A DNA stretch of 64,000 bases from Phycisphaerales bacterium (GTDB lineage: Bacteria > Planctomycetota > Phycisphaerae > Phycisphaerales > UBA1924), in contig JALSHH010000014.1 in NCBI GenBank assembly GCA_026982335.1, positions 1-64,000 on the forward strand, in the 5' to 3' direction. A model generated the notes under the pieces. It saw nothing but the letters and a program-made list of their open reading frames with translations, was not told where the DNA came from and ran no database searches. Below are positions 1 through 8,067 of this stretch, piece by piece. Within the stretch, counting starts at the first letter, position 1. Each line of letters opens with the position of its first letter. Both the position numbers and the translations under genes were made by a program.

Positions 1-105
1 CGATTGATCATTTCGACAATCAAACTGAGCGAACAAGAGGCATTTTCGTGCGCAGATTGTGTTTCAGAATCACTGATTCATCTGCATTTACCAACTAATC
101 CCGCG

Positions 106-172
106 CGGCTGAGTTTTTGGACCCTACGGCAAATACCCAAGGATCACCTCGGCTGAATTCTTGGACCCTACG
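106..172. repeat. Two 23-bp direct repeats, 44-bp spacing
   Basis: Copies at 106-128 and 150-172 agree at 21 of 23 positions; the shared core is TTGGACCCTACG preceded by CGGCTGA. Closely spaced direct repeats of about 20 bp occur at the ends of some transposable elements, for example the IS21 family, so this may be the end or remnant of an element lying to the left. No transposase is visible, so that origin is inference. Confidence 0.5.
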
Positions 173-318
173 CGCTCGCCGTATGTTTAATAGAGAATAA
201 TTTGATTTGAGTTCCAGCTCCAATCATATCATGGTTTGCGGAGAGCATTTTGAAACTCTCCCGAGGTAAGAAAAACGCTCGATTTGGAACTCTTTTGGAA
301 CTCACCCCCAAATTCCCA

Positions 319-353
319 CAAAAAAACCGCGTTCTTTCAACAAGAACGCGGTT
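319..353 (-). terminator. Rho-independent terminator of tRNA-Ser
   Basis: A 12-bp stem (325-336 with 342-353) with a 5-nt loop is followed on the minus strand by a run of seven T. It begins just after the 3' end of the tRNA-Ser gene and fits its terminator. Confidence 0.85.
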
Positions 354-356
354 CAA

Positions 357-443
357 CGGAGCAGGGGGGATTCGAACCCCCGATGACCCGAAGGCCATAC
401 TGGATTTCGAATCCAGCGCATTCAACCGCTCTGCCACCGCTCC
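357..443 (-). tRNA. tRNA-Ser (anticodon CGA)
   Basis: The minus strand folds as a class II tRNA of 87 nt. The acceptor stem GGAGCGG pairs with CTGCTCC (one G-T pair), the anticodon loop TTCGAAA sits on a CTGGA/TCCAG stem, there is a long variable arm, and the T-arm carries GGTTCGAATCC. Anticodon CGA reads UCG serine codons. CCA is not encoded. A strong terminator follows. Confidence 0.95.
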
Positions 444-527
444 ATGGGGTCCATGAGTATAGCCCAAATCCCTCCAAAGTCACAGGCCATTGTAACCAGA
501 AACCGGTTCGATATCCGAAAATGGGGT

Positions 528-2159
528 ATGCTGATCGCCCTTGTACAAGTTGATCCTTCCCCCCCGACTGGCTCGGGTTTCACCGATACGGACTGGCTTG
601 TCCTCATCGCCTACTTTCTCACCCTCGCCATCACCGGGTACCTCTTGAGCCGAAAGACCAACCAGACCACCGAGGATTACTTCCTAGGAAGCCGACAGAT
701 GCCGCCTTGGGCCGTTGCGATCTCCATCGTCGCAACCTCCCTCTCAGCAGTCACTTTTATCAGCGTCCCCGAGAGCGCCTACCTTGGCGACCTAACCTAC
801 CTCGCTACCAACATTGGGATGATCCTCGCCGCGATCATCATTGCCTTTGTCTTTCTCCCGGCCTTCTATCGGTCACACAGCGCGTCAATCTATGAACTCC
901 TTGAAACTCGATTTGGAGCACCATCGCGCAAGGCTGCTTCGACCACTTTTATGATCGGGCGTGTCCTCGCTTCGGGTGCACGAATCTACGCTGGCGCGAT
1001 CCCGGCGTCGATCCTGCTCTTCGGACTCGACAAAGGCACCGATCCAGAAAACCTTATCATCGCCATCGCCATCCTCACGACCGTCGGTATCGGCTACACA
1101 CTCGCAGGAGGGATCAGCTCGGTCATCTGGTCCGATGTCATCCAGTTCGGCATCCTCATCGGAGCTGCGCTTGTCGCGATCCTCCTCATCACCGGCTCAT
1201 TCACTGTCCCGATTTCACAAATCATCACCGAACTCCAAACCGGGGGCAGCGAGGGCAGCTCCAAACTCACCCTCTTCGATCTCTCGCTCGATCCACGCCA
1301 GAGCTTCTCCCTCCCGGCGTGCATCATCGGGTTCACGCTCCTGGGCGTCGGTTCCTATGGCACCGATCAAGACCTCGCCCAACGAATGCTCACTTGTCAA
1401 TCCGCCAAAGCCGGTGCCCGCTCGATCATCACCGGAATCTTGTTGGCCATCCCCACCGTTTCAATCTTCCTGATCGTCGGGCTGTTCCTTTGGATCGTTT
1501 ATCAACGCCCGGAACTCACCACCCTCACCGGCGAGTCACCCACCGGAGATTCGGTCAAGGTGTTCCTTCACTACATCATGACCCAGATTCCGCCCGGCGT
1601 GCGCGGGTTGATGATGGCCGGGCTCTTCGCAGCCGGGTTGTCGAGTCTCAACAGCGCGATCAATGCGATGGGGGCCGCCTTCATCGCCGATCTCTACCGC
1701 CCAATGGTCACGGCAAAGAACCCCAACATCCCCGAACGCCACTTCGTATTCGTCGGCAGACTCGCCGTCGTCGGATGGGGCATCATTCTCGGCCTCTTCG
1801 CGATCGTCTGCATCTTCTGGAAGAACAGCAACAACGAAACACTCATCAACTTCGCCCTCGGCGTCATGGGTATCGCTTACGCCGGATTGATCGGTGTCTT
1901 CTTCACCGCCCTCTTCACCAAACGAGGCTCGACCCGATCGGTGATCGCTGCATTGGTTGTTGGGTTTGTGTGGATGATTGCAACGCAGAGATTTCTCTAC
2001 GATGCAATCCCTGCACTACACACGCCTCGCATCGAATATTTTTATGACATCCACTTCACCTGGAAACTCACCATCGGCGTCATCTTCACCACCATCATCT
2101 GCATGCTCGGGAATCGTCCGAATCAGGACACCGACCGTGCGGCCCCGCAGGCTGCATGA
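528..2159 (+). CDS. Sodium:solute symporter (SSS family)
   Basis: A polytopic inner-membrane protein of 543 residues with about 12-13 hydrophobic segments. The cytoplasmic stretch after the first helix (LSRKTNQTTEDYFLGSRQM, about residues 36-54) is the classic SSS signature followed by a P-P-W-A-V helix. Family members import sugars, amino acids, sialic acid or vitamins with sodium; the sequence does not settle the substrate. Nearby glycosidases and a ROK kinase favour a sugar (inference). An upstream in-frame ATG at 444 exists, but it abuts the tRNA and would add a polar 28-residue lead, so the ATG at 528 is preferred. The 3' end overlaps the converging ROK gene by 37 bp. Confidence 0.85.
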   Translation: MLIALVQVDPSPPTGSGFTDTDWLVLIAYFLTLAITGYLLSRKTNQTTEDYFLGSRQMPPWAVAISIVATSLSAVTFISVPESAYLGDLTYLATNIGMILAAIIIAFVFLPAFYRSHSASIYELLETRFGAPSRKAASTTFMIGRVLASGARIYAGAIPASILLFGLDKGTDPENLIIAIAILTTVGIGYTLAGGISSVIWSDVIQFGILIGAALVAILLITGSFTVPISQIITELQTGGSEGSSKLTLFDLSLDPRQSFSLPACIIGFTLLGVGSYGTDQDLAQRMLTCQSAKAGARSIITGILLAIPTVSIFLIVGLFLWIVYQRPELTTLTGESPTGDSVKVFLHYIMTQIPPGVRGLMMAGLFAAGLSSLNSAINAMGAAFIADLYRPMVTAKNPNIPERHFVFVGRLAVVGWGIILGLFAIVCIFWKNSNNETLINFALGVMGIAYAGLIGVFFTALFTKRGSTRSVIAALVVGFVWMIATQRFLYDAIPALHTPRIEYFYDIHFTWKLTIGVIFTTIICMLGNRPNQDTDRAAPQAA

Positions 2160-2983
2160 TAGGGTGAGTCACCGAACATCAATCGCCAATCAGGATTCGC
2201 CAAGCTCGTCAAGCCGTCGTTGACCGCTGTTTCGATCTTGTTTTGATGGGTCAAGAGCGCGATCCCCACGCCGCCCATGAGCACAATCTGGTCGGGCACA
2301 TAGATCGCATGGACGATACGAATCATGCGCACAATCGCATTCATAAAAGGCTCATCCATCCCCAGCGTCTCAATCACCCCAAGCAGTTTCATCGACTCAA
2401 CACCCGGAAACCGCTGCTCGATCGTCCGTGCTCCGATGTAGGACTCAAGCGTGTTCCTTGCACCATCTGGCGCAAGCCGGTCATCCTCGCCGAGCTGCCC
2501 TATGTCGATCATGCCCAGATGACCAATGCCTCGATTCCCGATCCCAACCACTTCACCATCATCAAAGACCGCAAATCCAACGCCAGTACCGATGGCGATG
2601 ATCGCGGTTCGCCCACAACACTTGTGCCCACAAATAAAGTCCACCCCCGCAGCCTGTACATCGCTGAGCACAGCATAGATTGTGGGCCCCCCCCCCAATA
2701 CCTGTTCAAGGATCGCATCGAATCGCCAACCATCAAGACAAGGCAGGTTCACCGCACGCTCGATTGAGCACCCATCATCTGATCTCTTACCAGGCAGGCA
2801 GAGCCCGATGGGCGTGCTCGGCTCAACCTTCGGCAACTGCCCAATCGCCTCGCGGATCGCACCGATCAACACTTCGCGTGATGGGTTGGCATACGCACTA
2901 CTTCGCGCAGTAAGACACGAATGAACATCGAGAAAACAGACCTTGACGCTTGTGCCTCCGATGTCGATGCCCAGCGTCGCCAT
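2123..2983 (-). CDS. ROK-family sugar kinase-like protein
   Basis: A cytoplasmic protein of 286 residues of the ROK (repressor/ORF/kinase) family. The N-terminal phosphate-binding motif DIGGTS is at residues 7-12, a likely catalytic Asp lies in LSDVQAAG (about 108), a second glycine motif GTGVG is at 132-136, and the GIGH histidine is at about 155. The cysteine cluster that binds zinc in typical glucokinases and ROK repressors is absent, and there is no DNA-binding domain, so a kinase-like enzyme fits better than a repressor. The start lies 1 nt after the stop of the GHL10 gene, so the two are probably cotranscribed and coupled. A run of ten G (2687-2696 as C) lies inside the gene at codons 96-99. 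Sugar specificity is unknown. Confidence 0.8.
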   Translation of the reverse strand: MATLGIDIGGTSVKVCFLDVHSCLTARSSAYANPSREVLIGAIREAIGQLPKVEPSTPIGLCLPGKRSDDGCSIERAVNLPCLDGWRFDAILEQVLGGGPTIYAVLSDVQAAGVDFICGHKCCGRTAIIAIGTGVGFAVFDDGEVVGIGNRGIGHLGMIDIGQLGEDDRLAPDGARNTLESYIGARTIEQRFPGVESMKLLGVIETLGMDEPFMNAIVRMIRIVHAIYVPDQIVLMGGVGIALLTHQNKIETAVNDGLTSLANPDWRLMFGDSPYHAACGAARSVS

Positions 2984-2984
2984 C

Positions 2985-4271
2985 TCATCCGCCGATCCGG
3001 TTCATCTGGGCGAACTGGTCAAGCCTCTCAATAAACTTAGTCATCGCTTCGCGCTGCATTGCCCGCAGGCGAATTGCTTCGGGCGTTTTGTCTTGGTCTG
3101 GATTCGCAGATTCAAACATGGACGAATAAGCAAAGAGGACGAATCGGCGTGGATGTCCGAGCGTTGCCTGCGAAAGGGTCTGTCCAGCGGAATCATGCTT
3201 GTAAACTCCAATCCCTGCGAGCACGCGCTTGTGATCGACCGCTGCATACCACGCTTTAAGATCGTCCTCGAACTGGATATCCTTATCGGTATAAATCATC
3301 GGCATGATTTCATCGACCATCCCCTCGTTAACCCATCGTTGGGCATCTTGAAGGTATTGGTCACGCGCCAGATCCGGGCGTCGCCAGACGGCAGCTGAGT
3401 ACCGAATCTGAGGATATCCGTCGAGCGCTTCGCGTCCGATCCGGTCGACCAGGGTCGTGATCCGATCACGGATCCACGCGCGATACTTTGTCCGGTTGAG
3501 ATGCCCCACGGTCGCTCGATCCCCGACCATCCGAGCGTAGAGTGACAAGCTCTTGGCATCGCCGGGGTAGAGTTTCTCTTTGCCGAGTTCATCGGTGAGG
3601 AATCGGATGTAGTCGAGGTGGACCCCGTCGATGTCGTAGCGGGTGACGATATCACGGACGACATTGACAATGTGGTCCTGCACCTCATCGAGCACTGGAT
3701 TAACCACAACATACCCCGTGCCCAAAGGCTGGACAGTACCTGTCTCATCAGTGAGTCGCCATTCTGGACGCCGGTGGAAAAGATGAAACTCATCAATCGG
3801 TGGGCTTATGCCTCGCCAAAGTGGCATAACATTGATCCATGCGTGCAATCGTATGCCTTGGGCATGGGCCTGTTCAATCGCCAATTCCAATGGATCAAAC
3901 CCGGGATCAGGCAATCGTATTCGAGCCTGATCATTCTCATTTTTTTGTCCGCGCAGACGGGTCAGTTCTTCGCCCCAAGGCTCAATCTCAGACTGGTAAT
4001 AGGCATCGGCCTGTCCCCGAACTTGCCAGTAAAGATCGGTGATACCCAGTGAGGCCGCCTTGGAGACGATTTCGCGAATGTCATCGGGGGTTTGATAATC
4101 CCATCGTGTTACCCAAAGCCCGAAGACACTCTCGGTCAAGGCTGCTTCCTCGATACGATCGGCCCGTCGTTCATTGCGCTCGATCACACATCCCGATCCG
4201 AGAAACACAAACGCCACAGCAATGACCAAGATCATGCGCACAAGTAAGGACACACCCACAGATATCTGCAT
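2985..4271 (-). CDS. GHL10 glycoside hydrolase-like lipoprotein
   Basis: A probable lipoprotein of 428 residues: a hydrophobic signal (about 10-25) ends in LGSGC with Cys28, a slightly atypical lipobox. The body begins with GLWVTRWDYQTPDDI and carries ITDLYWQVRGQADAYY, HAWINVMPLW, DGVHLDYIRF and MPMIYTD. These are features of the glycosyl-hydrolase-like 10 family (PF02638, YngK type), a TIM barrel thought to act on cell-wall or other glycans. The ATG at 4271 has GGAGG six bases upstream; an in-frame TTG two codons earlier is less likely. It is cotranscribed with the downstream ROK gene. The exact substrate is unknown. Confidence 0.8.
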   Translation of the reverse strand: MQISVGVSLLVRMILVIAVAFVFLGSGCVIERNERRADRIEEAALTESVFGLWVTRWDYQTPDDIREIVSKAASLGITDLYWQVRGQADAYYQSEIEPWGEELTRLRGQKNENDQARIRLPDPGFDPLELAIEQAHAQGIRLHAWINVMPLWRGISPPIDEFHLFHRRPEWRLTDETGTVQPLGTGYVVVNPVLDEVQDHIVNVVRDIVTRYDIDGVHLDYIRFLTDELGKEKLYPGDAKSLSLYARMVGDRATVGHLNRTKYRAWIRDRITTLVDRIGREALDGYPQIRYSAAVWRRPDLARDQYLQDAQRWVNEGMVDEIMPMIYTDKDIQFEDDLKAWYAAVDHKRVLAGIGVYKHDSAGQTLSQATLGHPRRFVLFAYSSMFESANPDQDKTPEAIRLRAMQREAMTKFIERLDQFAQMNRIGG

Positions 4272-4354
4272 ACTCAACCTCCGATGATAATCTGAGTATA
4301 CATCGGCTTCATGGCTGATTCTTGATGCAAAAAGTGACCCGATGAAAATAAGGC

Positions 4355-5662
4355 CTACCTGCCGTACAAGAAGAGCAAGGCCTGCTCAAATCGCTTATTC
4401 CAAGCTATTTCGTTGTGGTTGGCATCTGGATCGATAATCAGCAGCCGCTGATCGTCACCCAACCCCGAAGCTGCCATGCCTAAATCGAGCATTTTTGCCC
4501 ATTGACGGTATTTGGCATTAAGCTCCTCGTCAGCCGGATCATTGCCGACTTCTTTTCCACCCATTCCGATAAAAACTTTGTCTGGCCAGTGCTTGACTGA
4601 AGAGAGGTAGGTCATCGTTGCGTGCCCCTCATCATCCATCATGGGAAGACTTTCGATAATGGCGTTGGCGAACCGGTCTGGGTAAGCAGTTGAAGCGTAG
4701 AGTGCCATTGCCCCACCGAGTGAAGCACCGCCGATGGATGTCGATGCACGATCAGTCCTGACACGAAATGCTCGCTCGACGCGAGGCATAACTTGACGGA
4801 ATATCCATTCCATCGTGGCCTGCCCATCGGCCTTGACGCCTTTATACGATCCGAAGGGAAGGTATTCGCTCAGTCTGTATTCACCCGCATGGGGGATGCC
4901 GACAATAATCATGGGTTCGACTTTGCCGGACTCCACGAGTCTGGTTGCTGTTTCGTCCGCTCCCCACTCGCCGGGTACACCCGGAAGTTGCTCGAAGATG
5001 TTTTGGCCATCGAACATATAAAGCACCGGGTAGGTTTTGTCCGCGTTTGCAGGATCGTTGTACCCCGGGGGGGTCCAGATAAGTAGATCACGCGTCATTG
5101 CCTGAGCACCACCTCCCCCGCCTCGAACTTCGAGCCTCGAAACATCGCCTGTCACGATCAATTTATGATAAAATCCCGATGCTCGGACCTGCTCGGCGAG
5201 TGAAACCGGCTCACGAAAGTCGATGACGGTGAGTTCGATGATTGGCTTTTCACCTTCCTTCAATTTGGAAGCATCGACCAAAGGAAGCGATCGGTTTGGA
5301 ATAGCGTTTCCATCCGCATCGAGCTCCTCGCGATCCCATCCTCCAAGTGTAAACTTGAACTGCACGCCAACACCTTGGAGATCACGATCGATGACAATCT
5401 GCCAACGCAAATCTGAACGCCCCGAGAGCATGAATTCTTCATCGGACGGATTCCACCCGTTAATACTCGATGCCATGTACATTGGATTGTCTTTGTTGGC
5501 CTCGCCTGAGGAGTCAGTGACGACAATCACAAAGCCTTGCGGGAGTGTTTCTGGCCGGACCATCTCAGGTTCGCCAAAGGCCGCACCAGAGAAAAGGCTC
5601 GATATGACGCCAAAGAAGGCGAGAAAAGGCACGATGACTGACCAACGCTTGGATACTTGCAC
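4355..5662 (-). CDS. Secreted esterase (alpha/beta hydrolase, PF00756 type)
   Basis: 435 residues with a signal peptide (about 1-30). Residues 43-150 resemble a starch-binding/CBM48-like beta domain (MYMASSINGWNPSDEEFML, FKFTLGGWDREELDADG), as in many esterases of the Fes/IroE/feruloyl-esterase group. A glycine linker (181-185) leads to the hydrolase domain with YMFDGQNIF, the nucleophile elbow GGASLGG (Ser314) and a candidate catalytic His in DPDANHNEIAW (His416). The start codon is GTG with AGGAG seven bases upstream. It probably deacylates a carbohydrate or a siderophore-like ester outside the cytoplasm; the substrate cannot be read. Same strand as the GHL10 gene, 83 bp upstream of it. Confidence 0.8.
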   Translation of the reverse strand: MQVSKRWSVIVPFLAFFGVISSLFSGAAFGEPEMVRPETLPQGFVIVVTDSSGEANKDNPMYMASSINGWNPSDEEFMLSGRSDLRWQIVIDRDLQGVGVQFKFTLGGWDREELDADGNAIPNRSLPLVDASKLKEGEKPIIELTVIDFREPVSLAEQVRASGFYHKLIVTGDVSRLEVRGGGGGAQAMTRDLLIWTPPGYNDPANADKTYPVLYMFDGQNIFEQLPGVPGEWGADETATRLVESGKVEPMIIVGIPHAGEYRLSEYLPFGSYKGVKADGQATMEWIFRQVMPRVERAFRVRTDRASTSIGGASLGGAMALYASTAYPDRFANAIIESLPMMDDEGHATMTYLSSVKHWPDKVFIGMGGKEVGNDPADEELNAKYRQWAKMLDLGMAASGLGDDQRLLIIDPDANHNEIAWNKRFEQALLFLYGR

Positions 5663-5725
5663 AGTTTATCTCCTAACAGAGGATCGGTAAGGGTGTGATT
5701 CTATCGGACGAGCGAAGATTTCGCT

Positions 5726-5760
5726 TGAAAAAGGCGTCCGTGCTGTTGAGCACGGACGCC
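5726..5760 (-). terminator. Terminator of the dockerin-tagged secreted protein gene
   Basis: A perfect 12-bp GC-rich stem (5733-5744 with 5749-5760), a 4-nt loop and, on the minus strand, a run of five T. It lies about 60 bp past the stop of the upstream gene. A second imperfect hairpin (5775-5811) sits between the stop and this terminator. Confidence 0.85.
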
Positions 5761-5822
5761 CGAGTTGTCTTAAACTCCACGGGCAGACACGCTTGTGTCA
5801 TGCTCGTGGAGCAGGTTTCAGG

Positions 5823-7838
5823 TTATGGGCATCCCGCTGCGAATGCCGAGAGGAATTCGGAGATATCAAAGAAGTTGAACGAACCATCGTTGTTGAAGTC
5901 TGCCTGTGGGTCCATGGCACTAAAGAGTGTAAGGAACTCAGAGATATCGAAGAAGTTCAGTGATCCATCACCGTTGATGTCGGCTGGACAATCTTCAATG
6001 ATCGTCGGGTTGGTCAGATTCAAGAACTGATCGCCAGCAATTGTGTTGAAATCAAGATCATTGACGCCATCTTCATCGGCATCACGAAGCCCGATGTTGT
6101 CTGGCCCTGGGATTCCACCAAGAACTTGGTTGGAAATATAGTTGAATGCATCGTTTGCAATCCATCCAGCAACGAGGATGTCCTGCGTACCGTCCCACCC
6201 AAGCTCATCAAGGTCGATGCGAATTTCGATCCCCGTATTGACGGCACTGGCGCCCGACGCATCAGTATCCGTCACGCCGGCAACATTGGAGTTATTGACG
6301 GCGATGTTGATGAGATTAGAAATCGGGTTCATTGGATCAACCGCCGAGAGCCTTGGGCCGTAGTTGGCGAAGAGGCTGCCGAGCGAACCATCCTGAATAT
6401 CAATGCGAGGCCCATCAAATGGAATGACAGGGAAAAGTGCGACATCGCCACCATCATATGAACCATAGTCGGTGATGACGCCAAAGAATGGATCAATGTT
6501 TGCCCCATTGGTACGGAGTGTTGCCGCATCGGTAAAGCGGAGAAGATTGCCCGAGCCGCCATCGATGCCGTTGTTGATATTGAGCCAGTAGTCAGGCTCA
6601 AATGCCGCATCAAAGGTAATGTTGCTCATCCCGTTGAGGTTGTTGAAGCTGATGTCGACATTGTTGTCGAGGAGCACATTCTGTCCGCCTGGCTGGGAAT
6701 CAAAGAAAAGCACAAACTTGTTGTAGTTCACCTGGATGTTGCCCGCGATGAACAGGTAAAGATTATTGTTGGGAACATCAATAAATACACGAGCATTGTT
6801 GAGTTCTGATCCATAGGCCCATTGCGCGTCAGGTGCCGCGGGGGTTGGATCAGTTGGCGTACCGCCAACGCCTTCGATATTGGAGTTATTAACGGCCAAT
6901 GATGCTGAGATTCCTGCATCGCCACCGGTCAATGTGCCAGCGCCGGCAGCACCATATCCCGCGATTGTTCCAAGGAGATCGACCGCCGCATTGTTGCCTG
7001 TAAACGAACCAAAATATGCTCGTGGGAGCCGATCCGGATCAACCCACTCTGAATCAACACTCAGGACATAGTTTGGTGCAAATCCGGAATCAAAGATCAT
7101 GCCCGACTGGGCGTCGACGATGTATGCCCCGGTGCCCGAGCCAGTGCCCAAGGTACTTGCCCCGGTAGCGCCATTGTCTGTGTCGATATAGAGATCGAGC
7201 GCATTACCATTGGCTTCGATGTTTCCTGCAATAAAGATGTAGAGGTCGGTCGCGTCGGCCATGATGTAGAGTCCGTCGATCTCGGACCCCCCCCCACCTT
7301 GATCGGATGCGTCTCCGTTATCACCGAACCCGGTGTAGTTGGTCTGAATGAAGTGCGCTGCGCCATACCCAGCATCGAGCGTACCGTCGACAACTGCGGT
7401 TCCTGAAACGAAGCTGTTGACGGTGACAAACTCATTGCCTGGGAATCGTGCATCAGTGTCCCAATCGGGCTGCCCACCGATGTTTCCCGTATCGACTGGG
7501 AGCGTGCCGTCATGAAGTATCTGGTTGGAGAGGAAAGTACGATCACCGGAGTTGATCCATCCCGCGATACGGAACGAGCTTGGATTGCCCAATGCCGAGA
7601 GTGGGATGCGGATTTCCGTTCCGGTGGTGACGGCTTCTGGATTTCCAAGTTCGCCCCCGATTTGGTCGCCAGCCTGGTTATCACCAAATCCTGTGGGGAC
7701 ATTGTTGACCCAGATGAGGTCGGTGTAGAATGAACCTTCGGTGGCGGGGTCGAATACGCCGTCGACTGTTGGTTGTGCAATCGCCATTCCTGCGATCGTG
7801 GCAATCACTCCAGTGCTGATTGCTGTCTGAATCTTCAT
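5823..7838 (-). CDS. Large secreted protein with C-terminal GC-type dockerin
   Basis: 671 residues with a signal peptide (about 1-21, ending AGMAIA-Q). The body is acidic, rich in N, D and G, and contains at least two related blocks with 'LYIFIAGNI' and 'LYLFIAGNI', pointing to an internal duplication of a beta-rich domain. The C-terminus (about 616-671) holds two EF-hand-like repeats, DINGDGSLNFFDISEFL and DFNNDGSFNFFDISEFL, and ends AGCP: the GC-type dockerin found in Phycisphaerae. That module probably anchors or sorts the protein at the surface. The enzymatic role is unknown. The start has AGGGAG just upstream. A run of nine G occurs in the gene (7287-7295 as C). Confidence 0.8.
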   Translation of the reverse strand: MKIQTAISTGVIATIAGMAIAQPTVDGVFDPATEGSFYTDLIWVNNVPTGFGDNQAGDQIGGELGNPEAVTTGTEIRIPLSALGNPSSFRIAGWINSGDRTFLSNQILHDGTLPVDTGNIGGQPDWDTDARFPGNEFVTVNSFVSGTAVVDGTLDAGYGAAHFIQTNYTGFGDNGDASDQGGGGSEIDGLYIMADATDLYIFIAGNIEANGNALDLYIDTDNGATGASTLGTGSGTGAYIVDAQSGMIFDSGFAPNYVLSVDSEWVDPDRLPRAYFGSFTGNNAAVDLLGTIAGYGAAGAGTLTGGDAGISASLAVNNSNIEGVGGTPTDPTPAAPDAQWAYGSELNNARVFIDVPNNNLYLFIAGNIQVNYNKFVLFFDSQPGGQNVLLDNNVDISFNNLNGMSNITFDAAFEPDYWLNINNGIDGGSGNLLRFTDAATLRTNGANIDPFFGVITDYGSYDGGDVALFPVIPFDGPRIDIQDGSLGSLFANYGPRLSAVDPMNPISNLINIAVNNSNVAGVTDTDASGASAVNTGIEIRIDLDELGWDGTQDILVAGWIANDAFNYISNQVLGGIPGPDNIGLRDADEDGVNDLDFNTIAGDQFLNLTNPTIIEDCPADINGDGSLNFFDISEFLTLFSAMDPQADFNNDGSFNFFDISEFLSAFAAGCP

Positions 7839-8067
7839 CTCTATCTCCCTTTGAAGTAGTCTCTTGATGTGCCATGAACTGGCCGAGTCGTGGTGGATGT
7901 CGTGGCCAATGTACGCATCTCTATTAATCGCACATTCTGACCCAACACTACACAGAATAGCGAAACCGTTTTCGGAGTGGTAGTTTCTTTCTTCGAGAAT
8001 TCGGAATATCGGACAAAAAAGCGATTTTTTCCGGGTGCTGGCGAATTATCTATGAACAACACGCAGG

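Larger units (their letters stand above)
1..356. other. Left-edge region without a recognised gene
   Basis: No convincing gene is visible here. One frame stays open from base 1 to a TGA at 154-156 and could be the tail of a gene that starts outside the window, but its residues match nothing I know. The stretch holds a pair of 23-bp direct repeats (106-128 and 150-172) and the terminator of the tRNA-Ser gene. Confidence 0.4.

Noticed and set aside
8009-8033. Hairpin with A/T arms as terminator of the GH13 lipoprotein gene
   Set aside because: The stem is almost all A-T and weak; not convincing as a terminator.
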